A DNA stretch of 64,000 nucleotides from Klebsiella pneumoniae (GCA_945862315.1 CAMAXW010000001.1:62001-126000); one strand, 5' to 3'. Shown: positions 15,451 through 25,320, counted from the stretch's first letter. Made by a program: numbers and translations. Notes: a model not told the origin generated them from the letters alone.

Positions 15451-17189
15451 TACATTTCCTCTGGGGCCGTCACCCCCAATAAATCCAGGCCATTCCGCAG
15501 CACGATACGCACCGCGGTACACAACACCAAGCGTGCATCACGCAACGCGACCTCTGGGACCAGAATTTTGTGGGCGTTGTAATACCCATGAAATTCCATC
15601 GCCAGTTCGCGCAGATAATTGGCGACCTGATGTGGTTCACGCTCACGCGCGGCGCTGGCGACAACCTGTGTGAAGCGCCCCGCCAACGTCACCAGCGCGT
15701 GTTCTTTTTTCTCGCTGAGCAGCTCGCGCTCGCGTAGCCCGCGCGCTTCATCGAAGCCCAGCTGTTGTTGGCTAGCTTGACGCAACACGCTGCAAATCCG
15801 GGCATGGGCGTACTGTAGGTAGTAAACCGGGTTGTCTTGGCTCTGTGATTTCGCGAGGTCGAGGTCGAAATCAAGATGCTGCTCTGAACGTCGCATCAGG
15901 TAGAAAAAACGCCCGGCGTCCGGCCCTACTTCCTCTAGCAGCTCGCGCAGCGTGACAAATTCGCCCGAGCGGGTAGACATCTGCACGCGTTCGCCTTGGC
16001 GGTACAGCGTGGCGAACTGCACGAGCAACACCTGCAAACGTTCGGCGTCCAGTCCTAGCGCGCTCAAAGCCGCCTTCACGCGTGGGATGTAGCCGTGGTG
16101 ATCGGCACCCCAAATGTTGATGAGGCCCGTGAATCCGCGGGTCATTTTTTCGGTGTGATAAGCAATGTCTGTGGCGAAATAGGTTGCCGCGCCGTTTTCG
16201 CGCACAACCACTCGGTCTTTTTCGTCGCCGAACCGGCTCGACGCAAACCACTGGGCCCCGTCCCGCGTCTCGATAAAGCCACGCCGGCCTAATTCGTCCA
16301 AGGCGTCGCGCAGCTGTCCGCTGCCGATCAGGCTGCGCTCGGAATACCAACGGTCGAAATGCACGCCGAACGCCGCTAAATCCTCGCGAATGCCCGCCAG
16401 AATAGCCGCGCACGCGTGGCCGTGGATGGCAGCGTATTGGTCTTCCCCCAGCTGCGCTCGGCAATACGCAATCGCGGCATCCAGGCGGGCTTCGGGCTCG
16501 GCATTTTCTGGCAATGCCAAGGGTTCGACGGGCACAAATCGAGCACCGTGCTGGTCGCGCAACGCCGCGGCAATATCCAGAATATAAGCGCCTCGATAGG
16601 CGTTTTCTGGTAGCGCGGGATCAGTGCCAAAAATCTCCAAATAGCGTAGCCAGACGCTGAGCGCCAGAATATCCATCTGGCGACCCGCATCGTTGACGTA
16701 GTACTCGGTCTGGACCTCGCAACCTACCGCGCGCAATAAGCGCGCTAGCGCACTCCCATAAGCCGCCCCGCGTCCGTGGCCCACATGGAGTGGTCCGGTG
16801 GGATTAGCCGACACAAATTCAATCTGAATCGACTGCCCCGCGTGAATAGTTGATTGGCCGTAGCTTGCGTCAGCCCGGAGGATCTCCAGCAGCACATCCA
16901 ATACCGCGGCGGGCTTGATGCGAAAATTAATAAAACCCGGTGGCAGAATTTCAACACAGGCCACGAAACCAGGCAGTTCCAGGCCCTCCATTAACTGCGC
17001 TGCCACCACCATTGGCGCACGTTTAGCGCCACGGGCAAGCACCATGGGCAGGTTAGCGCTGAAATCACCGTGCGCCGGATTGCGCGGCGGCTCGACCACA
17101 AAAATAGGGGGCTCGCCCGGCGGCAGTGCGCCGCTCGTACTCAAAACCCGAACGCGATCGGCCAGCAGAGCGTGTATTTGATCTTTCAA
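15450..17189 (-). CDS. argS: Arginyl-tRNA synthetase
   Basis: Class I synthetase charging tRNA-Arg, 579 residues, normal size. N-terminal tRNA-recognition domain (HGDFSANLPMVLARG), the HIGH-type site ANPTGPLHVGHGRGAAYG at about residue 125, WGADHHGYIPRVKAAL, and QMSTRSGEFVTL where a KMSKS-like loop sits in this degenerate family. The C-terminal DALR anticodon domain is present (YAHARICSVLRQA). The start is a TTG at 17189: the next upstream in-frame stop is only six codons away and the N terminus MKDQIHALL aligns with known ArgRS starts. No Shine-Dalgarno is visible before it. Coupled to the ftsN-like gene downstream; 313 bases separate it from priA. Confidence 0.96.
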   Translation of the reverse strand: MKDQIHALLADRVRVLSTSGALPPGEPPIFVVEPPRNPAHGDFSANLPMVLARGAKRAPMVVAAQLMEGLELPGFVACVEILPPGFINFRIKPAAVLDVLLEILRADASYGQSTIHAGQSIQIEFVSANPTGPLHVGHGRGAAYGSALARLLRAVGCEVQTEYYVNDAGRQMDILALSVWLRYLEIFGTDPALPENAYRGAYILDIAAALRDQHGARFVPVEPLALPENAEPEARLDAAIAYCRAQLGEDQYAAIHGHACAAILAGIREDLAAFGVHFDRWYSERSLIGSGQLRDALDELGRRGFIETRDGAQWFASSRFGDEKDRVVVRENGAATYFATDIAYHTEKMTRGFTGLINIWGADHHGYIPRVKAALSALGLDAERLQVLLVQFATLYRQGERVQMSTRSGEFVTLRELLEEVGPDAGRFFYLMRRSEQHLDFDLDLAKSQSQDNPVYYLQYAHARICSVLRQASQQQLGFDEARGLRERELLSEKKEHALVTLAGRFTQVVASAAREREPHQVANYLRELAMEFHGYYNAHKILVPEVALRDARLVLCTAVRIVLRNGLDLLGVTAPEEM

Positions 17190-17502
17190 GGAGGGGCATC
17201 GCTGTCAAAGGAGGTCGACATTTTACACGCCGGTCGGCAGGGGCGGCGCAAATTCTCTAAACAACGCGACGACCAGCATCCATGGGCGCCGCACCCCACG
17301 CCCTGACGGTTCGCGAAATCGCGTCGTTCGGGCACGAACAGCATTTTAATTGGCGCGCGATTGGTCGCCCATGCGCCGTTCGTAGATAAAGGTCGGGCAT
17401 TACCTCAGCAACCGGATGAGAGGCGAAAAGTCCCGTTGCGCTGCTGCCTATGGCAGCAAAATGCCTTGGCGTGATGGGTCTGCGGGGTGAATAGCGCCCG
17501 TG
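17190..17502. other. 313-base gap between priA and argS
   Basis: No gene is seen. A perfect hairpin TGCTGCC (17442-17448), loop TAT, GGCAGCA (17452-17458) lies 44 bases beyond the priA stop; no T-run follows on the minus strand, so it could be an atypical terminator or an RNA-processing site. The argS promoter presumably lies in the argS-proximal half, but no clear elements were identified. Confidence 0.5.
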
Positions 17503-19707
17503 TCAGCTCGCTTCCTGAGGGTCCACATCCACATGCCAACGCACGCGGGCGCGCTGTGGTAGCTGCTCGACCGCGGGTTGAATTTCCCGCAACGCCAGGG
17601 CTAGCGCGGTGCGGCGCTCAGCGCTGAGCAGGAGTGCTGCGCGATACCGGCCGGCTTTACGTTCCATCGGCGCGGGCACAGGCCCCGCGAGGCTGACCTC
17701 TGCTGGGACTTTGAGTTGCAGCAACCGGCGTAGACCGGTGAGAAATTCGGTGGGAAATTGCTGATTCGCGGCCTCTGCCCGCACCACGGCCAAAGCAGCG
17801 TAAGGCGGTAATCTGGCCTCAGCCCGTTCGGCCAAGGCGGCCTCAACAAAGCTGTCGTAATGGTGTTTAAGCGCGCTTTGCAGCAGCGGGTTGTCGGGAT
17901 GATGCGTCTGGACCAGCACCGTGCCCGGCTTGCGGCCCCGCCCTGCCCGCCCAGCGACCTGAACTATCGTTTGGGCAAAGCGCTCGGCAGCCCGAAAATC
18001 GGTCGCAAACAAGCGGCTGTCGGCGTCCACCACACCGACCAGGGTCACTTCTGGAAAGTCATGCCCTTTTGCCAACATTTGCGTGCCCAACAAAATGTCG
18101 ACCTCACCCGCCCTCACCGCGCGATAGGCCGCCTCTAGCTGGCCCTTCTTGCGCATGCTGTCGCGATCCACGCGCAGGATTCGCCGGGCAGGGAAGCGTT
18201 GGCGAAGTGCATCCTCCACTTGCTCGGTACCCAAACCTAAGGTGATCAGCGCTTGTTCTTTGCAACAACCATCGCGCACCCGGGCCAAAGATTGTGCCCC
18301 CCCACAGTGATGACAACTCAAGCGTTCGTTTTCTCGATGTATCACCAGGCGCGCATCGCAGCGGGAGCAGCGGGCGATCCAGCCACAGGCATGACACATC
18401 AGCAGCGGCGCATAACCGCGCCGGTTCAAAAACAGCAGCACCTGTTCGCCGCGGGCCAGGCACTCATCCATCGCCCGGCACAAGGTCTCGCCAAGACCAC
18501 CCAGCAGCACCAAACCACGCACATCCACACCGAGGAGACTGGGCACCGCCGCACCGGCGGCACGCTGTGGCAGAGACAAGCGGCGATATTTTCCGCACGC
18601 GGCGTTGAATTCGCTTTCAAGGGACGGCGTGGCCGATCCCAGCACGATGGGAATCTCGGCATTGCGCGCGCGCATCACCGCCACATCCCGCGCGCTGTAC
18701 CGAAATCCCTCCTGCTGTTTAAAGGATGGGTCATGTTCTTCATCCACGATGATCAGACCCAAATCGGGCAGTTGTGCCCATACCGCAGAACGGGTGCCCA
18801 GCAACACTCGGATTTGGCCGCTGCGACAACGCTCCCAGACTAGCGCACGCTCGCGGTCGCTCAATTCGGAATGCAGCACCGCTGCTGCCCCACCGAAGCG
18901 GCGATAGAATCGCTGCACCAATTGCTCGGAAAGGCCAATTTCAGGAATTAACACCAGCGTTTGACGGCCCAGCGCACAGGCCGATCTGGCCAAATGCAGG
19001 TAAACCTCGGTTTTCCCGCTGCCCGTCACCCCTTGCAACAACCAGGTGGTGTAGCGATGCAGATCCGCCAACACGCTTTGAACCGCCGCGTTTTGTGCCA
19101 GATTCAGGTCCAGAAATTCTTCGCGCACCGACGACTCGGGACTCACCAAAGTGGCCTGCCGGTCCAGCGCACACCAGCCCTTAGCGACCAGTTGCTGTAG
19201 GCCGCGCCGCGCGTCGAAGGCGAACGTCACGAGCGCACTTTCCAAAATGGGTGCAGCCTGCGCCAAAGCTAACAATTGCCGCTGGCGCACGCCCAGCCCG
19301 GTACTCATCGCCAAACGGGCATCACCCGCAGGCGTCAGCACCCAACCCAGTTGCGTGTCGTCGCGCGGTGGCTCACCCCGACGCAGCGAGACGGGAAACG
19401 CAGCCCCCAAGGCATCCCCCACCGGATGGCAATAATACTCAGCCGCCCACTGCGCCAGCGCTAACAAAGCGGGCGAAATAAGCGGTGCTGGGTCGAGGAG
19501 CGCAGAGACGGGCTTTAGACGATGCACTGGGATACTCGGCGGTGCCGCCCCCACCACCACGCCGACGCGCTCGCCGCGCCCAAACGGTGCGCGCACCCGG
19601 CAACCCGTCAGCTCAGCCGGCGCTGATCCGGCCGGCGCAAGGTAATCAAAAATGCCACGCACCGGACCAATGATGGCAACCTGTAAACAAGCCACGTGGT
19701 CTGCCAT
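17503..19707 (-). CDS. priA: Primosomal replication restart helicase PriA
   Basis: 3'-to-5' helicase that reloads the replisome at stalled forks, 734 residues. Order: N-terminal DNA-binding domain, Walker A GVTGSGKTEVYLHLA, DEEH box (IIVDEEHD), zinc region with CHACGWIARCSRCD and CHHCGG, then GLGTEQVEDALRQRFPARR and motif VI QVAGRAGRGRKPGTV. The last zinc pair is unusual: family proteins have CPxC before GLGTEQ, here the codons read Asp-Gly-Cys-Cys (18262-18273), so the first ligand is displaced. ATG at 19707 overlaps the upstream stop by one base (TGATG); a GTG at 19710 is an alternative. Confidence 0.96.
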   Translation of the reverse strand: MADHVACLQVAIIGPVRGIFDYLAPAGSAPAELTGCRVRAPFGRGERVGVVVGAAPPSIPVHRLKPVSALLDPAPLISPALLALAQWAAEYYCHPVGDALGAAFPVSLRRGEPPRDDTQLGWVLTPAGDARLAMSTGLGVRQRQLLALAQAAPILESALVTFAFDARRGLQQLVAKGWCALDRQATLVSPESSVREEFLDLNLAQNAAVQSVLADLHRYTTWLLQGVTGSGKTEVYLHLARSACALGRQTLVLIPEIGLSEQLVQRFYRRFGGAAAVLHSELSDRERALVWERCRSGQIRVLLGTRSAVWAQLPDLGLIIVDEEHDPSFKQQEGFRYSARDVAVMRARNAEIPIVLGSATPSLESEFNAACGKYRRLSLPQRAAGAAVPSLLGVDVRGLVLLGGLGETLCRAMDECLARGEQVLLFLNRRGYAPLLMCHACGWIARCSRCDARLVIHRENERLSCHHCGGAQSLARVRDGCCKEQALITLGLGTEQVEDALRQRFPARRILRVDRDSMRKKGQLEAAYRAVRAGEVDILLGTQMLAKGHDFPEVTLVGVVDADSRLFATDFRAAERFAQTIVQVAGRAGRGRKPGTVLVQTHHPDNPLLQSALKHHYDSFVEAALAERAEARLPPYAALAVVRAEAANQQFPTEFLTGLRRLLQLKVPAEVSLAGPVPAPMERKAGRYRAALLLSAERRTALALALREIQPAVEQLPQRARVRWHVDVDPQEAS

Positions 19708-20402
19708 CACAGGGGCGATGAGAGTTGCTCAGCGAATTCCGGCAACAGCGCAGCTGCGCCCGAAGAAGCCAGCAAAGCCTCAAGGCCACCGATATTCAGT
19801 CGGCGGTAAGCGGCCCCATCAAGTGGCGAGCACGGTGGATGCCGAAGGCGCAAGCACGGCATCACCACCAACTCGAGATCCACATCACCCACCGCCGTTA
19901 GCAGCACGGGGTAGGTTTCGCTGCGTTGCCCGCCCACCCGTCGGCTTTGTTGCGAAAGCTGATAGGGAATTTTGATCCCGAGCAGCGTGCGCACGACGTC
20001 TTCCACCTCATCACTAAACAAATGCAGCGTGATCGGCGTGTGCTCGAAGGGCGTGCCATACAACACCGGCCCCACCAAGCGCGGCTCAAAATTTGCGAGA
20101 ACCCGCATCACCTCCAGAGCTTTCGAGCGTCGGTTAAGGGTGCGTGCCGCGCTGGCCGGTGCATCGAACAAGCGTTGTTGCTCAATGATGGCCGCCAGGA
20201 TGGCCAGGTTATCCGGCAGGTGCTTCACCTCGCGCGCGCCGAGGTAGGCCGCGGCCTTGCGTTTGGCAGCACCGAAGTCGTCGGCTTCACCCTCAGCCAG
20301 CAAGCGGGCAGCGATTTGGGCAATTTCGCTTTTGAGTCGCGCACCCTCCACGCCCGCAAAAGCTTCCCGGCCACGGCCCTGCCGGTGGGTCGGTTTGCTC
20401 AT
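19707..20402 (-). CDS. Conserved protein of unknown function, possibly nucleotidyltransferase-like
   Basis: 231 residues from the ATG at 20402. The N-terminal half is helical (LKSEIAQIAARLLAEGEADDFGAAKRKAAAYLG; DNLAILAAIIEQQRLF), and the middle has LVGPVLYGTPFEHTPITLHLFSDEVEDV, which resembles a minimal nucleotidyltransferase core in spacing only. I recall similar proteins near priA or ponA in other gammaproteobacteria, without known function. No signal peptide or membrane segment. It begins 31 bases after the ponA stop and its stop overlaps the priA start, so ponA, this gene and priA may be cotranscribed. Confidence 0.7.
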   Translation of the reverse strand: MSKPTHRQGRGREAFAGVEGARLKSEIAQIAARLLAEGEADDFGAAKRKAAAYLGAREVKHLPDNLAILAAIIEQQRLFDAPASAARTLNRRSKALEVMRVLANFEPRLVGPVLYGTPFEHTPITLHLFSDEVEDVVRTLLGIKIPYQLSQQSRRVGGQRSETYPVLLTAVGDVDLELVVMPCLRLRHPPCSPLDGAAYRRLNIGGLEALLASSGAAALLPEFAEQLSSPL

Positions 20403-20433
20403 GCGCGGGGGCCGCCAATGGCGTCTGCGGCCA

Positions 20434-22866
20434 TCAAAACAGCCGCTCGGATTCGGGTGCCGCTGATTCTGAGGCAGTGTCGGTCTTGGTTTCCGCCATC
20501 GGGCGCGGGACATCGCGCTCCCGGAAAGACTCAAGCACTGCGTTACGCCGCCCCACGCCCGCCAACGCGCCGGTGTCCGGGTCTATGCGCACGGTCACGA
20601 TCCCGGGGGGGGCGACGAGTTCGGTCACTGGGGTATCTTTGAGCGCCACCCGCATGTAATCCATCCACATCGGTAACGCAGCGCGCCCCCCGGTTTCTAG
20701 GTTGCCGAGGGCCGCAGAGCTATCAAAACCGACCCACGCGGTGGTGGTGATGCGGCCGTTGAAACCCGAAAACCACGCATCTTTTTGCTCGTTGGTCGTC
20801 CCGGTTTTACCAGCCAGATCCGGTCGATTGAGCGCCAACGCGCGCCGCCCAGTGCCCCGGGTGATCACATCTTTCATCATGGAATACATCATGAAAGCGT
20901 TTTGGGCATCAACGGCCCGCGGCGCCGTGCGCGCAGTGGTCCGAGCTTTTAACGCCTCAACGTCCAAAGGTTCGCCTTCCTCATCGAGCGCCGCCAAGGG
21001 CGCGCATTCTTCGCAGGCGCGCAGCGGGTCAGCGCTGCGCACAACTTTGCCGTCGCTGGTTTCAACCCGCTGGATAAAGTAGGGCGTGAGCAGAAATCCA
21101 CCGTTGGAAAAAGCGGCATAGCCGGTCGCCAGAGCGAGCGGCGTGACTTCACCGGTGCCCAGTGAGAGCGACAGATTGTGCGGCAACGCTTTGGGATCAA
21201 AACCAAATTGACTGGCGTGGGCGATGACCTTTGCCACGCCCAGTTCCCGCATTAACCGGATCGACACCAAATTACGGGAATTGGCCAAAGCCTCACGCAG
21301 GCGCGTCGGGCCATAGTAGGTGCCGGAATAGTTTTCCGGGCGCCAAGCTGATTCAAGCCCCGGGGCGTCAAAAACAATCGGCGCGTCGTTAATGAAACTG
21401 GCGGGCGTAAAGCCATGGTCGAGGGCGGCCGAATAAATGAACGGTTTAAAATTAGATCCCGGTTGGCGCAGAGCCTGAATAACCCGATTAAATTTACTCT
21501 TTTCAAAATCAAAGCCCCCTACTAGCGCGAGCACCGCGCCATCTGCGGAGGACAGCGAAACCAGCGCGCCCTCGACCAGCGGCGTCTGTGCCAGTCGCCA
21601 TTGCGCCGGGGGATCACCTGGTTTACTCGGCTCGCTGGCCGGCACCCAAGCCAAGCGGATGACATCGCCTACTTTAAGAATATCGGCGGCGCGTTTAGGA
21701 GCGGGGCCGCGTGAGTCCTCGGTGAGGTAAGGTCTGGCCCAAGCCAGCCCCTCCCAAGTGAGCGGAATGCGTTCGCCGGCCCCGGTCAGCGCGGTCAGGC
21801 CGCGCTCCTCCAGCGCGATCACAATCGCAGCATCCATCCCACCCACCGGGGGATAGGGCAACAGTAATTCAGACGCTTGCGGTTCGCTGGCCGGACTCCA
21901 GTCGAGGTGCGCCTCTGGGCCGCGATAGCCGTGTCGTCGGTCGTAGTCAATCAGCGCTTTGCGCAGCGCCGCAACCGCCGCCGCCTGCAGCTCGCTATGC
22001 AGGGTGGTGTACACGCGATAACCGCCCGTATAGGCACTCTCCCCAAAGAGGGTCAACATGGCCGTACGGACCATTTCCGCGAGGTAGGGCGCATTGGTTT
22101 GCGCTTGCTGACCATGCAAGCGTGCGGTCTGAGGTGCGGCCATCGCGTTATCAAAGCGCGTCTGATCGATAAAACCCAGTCTTAACATCCGACGCAGCAC
22201 ATAGCCCCGCCGGCGCAAGGCCGCGCTGGGATTAGTAACCGGGTTAATGATCGAGGGTGCCTTCGGCAGGGCTGCGATCATCGCGGTCTCAGCCAAGGTG
22301 AGTTGATCCAAAGTCGCGCCAAAATAAACTTGCGCCGCCGCGCCGATACCGTAGGCGCGATGGCCCAGAAAAATTTTGTTCAGATACAGTTCTAGAATTT
22401 CGTTTTTCGATAGTTCTTGCTCAATCTTGATCGCCAGCAAGATTTCTCGCAGCTTTCGATCGAAGGTTTTTTCTCGCGAGAGATAGAAATTACGCGCGAC
22501 CTGCATCGTGATCGTGCTGCCGCCTTGGCGCTTCTCGTGCGAACGGATCAAATCAATGCCGGCGCGCACGATCGCCATCCAATCCACGCCCGGATGCTCA
22601 TAGAAACGGTCATCCTCGGCCGCCAGGAAAGCCTGCTTAACCACTAATGGCACATCTTCGATGGCGACAGGCTTACGCCGCGTCTCGCCGAACTCGGCGA
22701 TCAGGCTGCCATCCGTGGTGTAGACCGTGAGGGGGATTTGTAGCTGGACATCGCGCAGGCCCTTGGTGTCCGGCAACTGCGGCATCAACCACCACACGAG
22801 TGCTGCCGTGGTGCCCGTCACGAATATAAAAAACGTTAGCAGCAGATAAAAGGAAACACGCAACAT
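20434..22866 (-). CDS. mrcA: Penicillin-binding protein 1A (bifunctional transglycosylase/transpeptidase)
   Basis: Class A PBP, 810 residues, inner membrane with a periplasmic bulk. N-terminal membrane anchor (about 5-28, LLLTFFIFVTGTTAALVWW); glycosyltransferase family 51 domain with EDDRFYEHPGVD, GGSTITMQVARNFYL and KEILELYLNKIFLG-like sequence (NEILELYLNKIFLGHRAYG); an OB-like insert with Arg/Glu-rich segments; transpeptidase with active Ser in RQPGSNFKPFIYSAAL, SRN in ANSRNLVSIR and KTGTT near residue 700. It is divergent from pilM, as in pseudomonads and relatives. Synthesises and crosslinks peptidoglycan during growth. Confidence 0.97.
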   Translation of the reverse strand: MLRVSFYLLLTFFIFVTGTTAALVWWLMPQLPDTKGLRDVQLQIPLTVYTTDGSLIAEFGETRRKPVAIEDVPLVVKQAFLAAEDDRFYEHPGVDWMAIVRAGIDLIRSHEKRQGGSTITMQVARNFYLSREKTFDRKLREILLAIKIEQELSKNEILELYLNKIFLGHRAYGIGAAAQVYFGATLDQLTLAETAMIAALPKAPSIINPVTNPSAALRRRGYVLRRMLRLGFIDQTRFDNAMAAPQTARLHGQQAQTNAPYLAEMVRTAMLTLFGESAYTGGYRVYTTLHSELQAAAVAALRKALIDYDRRHGYRGPEAHLDWSPASEPQASELLLPYPPVGGMDAAIVIALEERGLTALTGAGERIPLTWEGLAWARPYLTEDSRGPAPKRAADILKVGDVIRLAWVPASEPSKPGDPPAQWRLAQTPLVEGALVSLSSADGAVLALVGGFDFEKSKFNRVIQALRQPGSNFKPFIYSAALDHGFTPASFINDAPIVFDAPGLESAWRPENYSGTYYGPTRLREALANSRNLVSIRLMRELGVAKVIAHASQFGFDPKALPHNLSLSLGTGEVTPLALATGYAAFSNGGFLLTPYFIQRVETSDGKVVRSADPLRACEECAPLAALDEEGEPLDVEALKARTTARTAPRAVDAQNAFMMYSMMKDVITRGTGRRALALNRPDLAGKTGTTNEQKDAWFSGFNGRITTTAWVGFDSSAALGNLETGGRAALPMWMDYMRVALKDTPVTELVAPPGIVTVRIDPDTGALAGVGRRNAVLESFRERDVPRPMAETKTDTASESAAPESERLF

Positions 22867-23060
22867 CTTGGGCTCTCGAACTCAGTGGGCTACCAGATAT
22901 GCAGCCTCATCACTTTAAGAAGAACAACTAACTAAACGTTTCATATCGTTTTTTTAACGAAAGAATTTGTTTTTCGATAAATTTTTGAATATAGTCGGCG
23001 GCAGATACTCAGGTTGCTTGGGCGAAAAGAGCTTTAACCATTTGAAATTCTGGGGATTTT
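22867..23060. promoter_or_regulatory. Divergent mrcA-pilM promoter region
   Basis: This 194-base region is A/T-rich. A good sigma70 match for the pil operon is TTGTTT (22967-22972), 17-base spacer, TATAGT (22990-22995), leaving a leader of about 60 bases before the pilM GTG. An obvious match for the mrcA direction was not found. Confidence 0.55.
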
Positions 23061-24122
23061 GTGGCGCTTTTTAGACGCAGTCAGGTGGCCGTTTTGGGTG
23101 TCGACATCAGCTCGACCTCCATCAAATTATTAGAACTGGCCCGCTCCGGTAATCGCTATCGCGTGGAAAGCTACGCAGTGGAGCCGCTCCCGCCCAATTC
23201 AGTGATCGAAAAGACTATCACGGATCCCCAATTGGTCGGGGAAGCCATCGGACGTGCCGTCAAAAAATCAGGCACGCGAACCCGGTTCGCCGCCTGTGCT
23301 GTGGCCGGTTCTGCCGTCATCACCAAAATCATCTCCATGCCCGCCAACCTCAGCGACGAGGAAATGGAGGGTCAAATTCAAATTGAGGCTGACCAATACA
23401 TCCCCTATGCCTTAGATGAAATTAGCCTCGATTTCCACGTGTTGGGCCCGTCGCCAACTGAACCTGACAAAGTGGATGTTTTGCTGGCCGCCTCCCGTAG
23501 CGACAACGTGGACGTGCGAATCGCCGCGCTAGAAGTGGGCGGTCTGCAAGCCAAAGTGGTGGATGTCGAAGTCTTCGCGCTCGAAAACGCCATGGCGTTA
23601 CTCAACGGACAGAACACCGCGATGGCTCAGGCGCGACTGGTGGCGGTCATGGACGTGGGCGCCACCACTTCCACCCTCAGCGTGTTGGAAAACTCAAAAA
23701 TTATTTATACCCGTGAGCAAATCTTTGGCGGGCGACAACTGACCGACGAAATCCAACGCCGCTATGGGTTGTCCTATGAGGAAGCGGGTCTCGCCAAACG
23801 CCAGGGAGGACTGCCAGACAACTACGAACCGGAAGTCCTGCGCCCTTTCATGGAATCGATGGCCCAAGAGATACACCGCGCCTTGCAGTTCTTCTACTCG
23901 GCCAATCAATCTGGGACGGTGGAGCATGTGGTGATCGCCGGGGGCTGTGCTTCCATTGCCGGCATCGATGTCCTTGTCCAGAACCGAATAGAGACCACCA
24001 CCAGCATCGCGAACCCCTTCTCGCAGATGACCGCCGCGCCACGGGTACGCTCGCAAGCACTCATGAACGATGCGCCTGCTTTGGTCATCGCAGCCGGTCT
24101 GGCACTGAGGAGCTTTAGCTAA
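23061..24122 (+). CDS. pilM: Type IV pilus assembly protein PilM
   Basis: Actin-like (FtsA-fold) cytoplasmic protein of 353 residues that binds the N terminus of PilN and links the inner-membrane alignment complex to the pilus motor. ATPase-fold motifs: VLGVDISSTSIKLLEL, VAVMDVGATTSTLSVL and HVVIAGGCASIAGIDVLV. The start is GTG at 23061, preceded by TGGGGA. First gene of pilMNOPQ; its stop overlaps the pilN start by one base. Confidence 0.97.
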   Translation: MALFRRSQVAVLGVDISSTSIKLLELARSGNRYRVESYAVEPLPPNSVIEKTITDPQLVGEAIGRAVKKSGTRTRFAACAVAGSAVITKIISMPANLSDEEMEGQIQIEADQYIPYALDEISLDFHVLGPSPTEPDKVDVLLAASRSDNVDVRIAALEVGGLQAKVVDVEVFALENAMALLNGQNTAMAQARLVAVMDVGATTSTLSVLENSKIIYTREQIFGGRQLTDEIQRRYGLSYEEAGLAKRQGGLPDNYEPEVLRPFMESMAQEIHRALQFFYSANQSGTVEHVVIAGGCASIAGIDVLVQNRIETTTSIANPFSQMTAAPRVRSQALMNDAPALVIAAGLALRSFS

Positions 24123-24697
24123 TGGCGCGCATCAATTTACTGCCTTGGCGCGCCGAACTCAGACGCCAGCGCCGTCTTGAATACCTCGTCATCCTCGGGG
24201 CCTGTCTGGGGCTCACCATACTGTTGTGGGCGGGGATCCACTTCGGCTATACCGATCGGATCGCCTATCAGACTGAGCGGAATGTTTTTCTTGAGAGCGA
24301 AACGCTCAAGCTAGACAAACAGATCAAAGAAATTCAGGCGCTGGAAAAAGAAAAGCAGCGCTTGGTGGCGCGCATGAAAGCCATTGAAGGGCTGCAATCC
24401 AGCCGCCCGCTCGTGGTACATATTCTGGACGAACTGGTGAGCGCATTGCCCGACGGGGTAAACCTCACGGAAGTCACACAAACGGGCACTTCGTTTGAGA
24501 TTAAAGGGGTGGCTGAATCTAACGCGCGCGTTTCGAGTTTTATGCGCAACATCGAAAAATCTGAGTGGCTGAAAGACCCGCAGCTGGAAATTATCCAGTC
24601 GGCCGACACCTCCGGTCGGCGCGTTGCAAACTTCACTCTTCGCCTGAAACAAAATTCGCCCGTTGATCCTACCCCTACGGGGGACGACGTCTCATGA
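24122..24697 (+). CDS. pilN: Type IV pilus assembly protein PilN
   Basis: 191-residue bitopic inner-membrane protein. The N terminus MARINLLPWRAELRRQRR is the conserved PilM-binding segment (INLLPWR); a membrane helix follows (about 21-43), then a coiled coil and a ferredoxin-like periplasmic domain. Works with PilO and PilP as the alignment subcomplex. Overlaps pilM by one base and pilO by four bases. Confidence 0.96.
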   Translation: MARINLLPWRAELRRQRRLEYLVILGACLGLTILLWAGIHFGYTDRIAYQTERNVFLESETLKLDKQIKEIQALEKEKQRLVARMKAIEGLQSSRPLVVHILDELVSALPDGVNLTEVTQTGTSFEIKGVAESNARVSSFMRNIEKSEWLKDPQLEIIQSADTSGRRVANFTLRLKQNSPVDPTPTGDDVS

Positions 24698-25320
24698 AGC
24701 TGTCAGATATCAACAACCTTAGCCTCGACAACATCGGCTCATGGCCATTGCCAGTGAAAGCGGCGTTCGCCTTACTGCTGTGCGCCGCGGTGTTTGGCCT
24801 GACCTACTGGCAGGACATCGGTCCGCTACAAGATGAGCTGGCGGTGGCCCAAGGGCGCGAGACCGACATCAAGCAGACCTTCGAATTCAAACAGAAGAAG
24901 GCGGCCAACCTAGTGCCGCTCAAAGAGCAAATGGCCGACATCAAGGAAACCTTTGGCGACCTCCTCAAACGCCTACCCAATAAAACGGAGGTGGCCGCGC
25001 TCCTAGTGGACATTTCACAGCAGGGTCTGGCTTCCGGACTGGAATTTCAGCTGTTCAAGCCGGGCGCGGAACAGCCTTCAGATTTCTATGTAGAACTGCC
25101 GATCGAGATTCGGGTGGTTGGAAACTACCATTCCTTCGGCAACTTCATCAGTGGTTTGTCGGATCTGCCTCGCATCGTGACCAGCCATAATATCCACATC
25201 AAAGCGAACGGCACGGACGGTACTTTGACCTTAGACACCACCGCCAAGACCTACCGTTACATGGATCCAGAAGAAGAAATCGCGGAGCAGAAAAACGCAG
25301 CACAGGCGCAGCCACGATGA
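24694..25320 (+). CDS. pilO: Type IV pilus assembly protein PilO
   Basis: 208 residues, bitopic inner-membrane protein with a membrane helix at about 22-41 (VKAAFALLLCAAVFGLTYW), a charged coiled coil (about 45-95) and a periplasmic ferredoxin-like domain with the typical FQLFKPGAEQPSDFYVELPIEI. Forms heterodimers with PilN. Overlaps pilN and pilP by four bases each (ATGA), indicating translational coupling. Confidence 0.96.
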   Translation: MKLSDINNLSLDNIGSWPLPVKAAFALLLCAAVFGLTYWQDIGPLQDELAVAQGRETDIKQTFEFKQKKAANLVPLKEQMADIKETFGDLLKRLPNKTEVAALLVDISQQGLASGLEFQLFKPGAEQPSDFYVELPIEIRVVGNYHSFGNFISGLSDLPRIVTSHNIHIKANGTDGTLTLDTTAKTYRYMDPEEEIAEQKNAAQAQPR

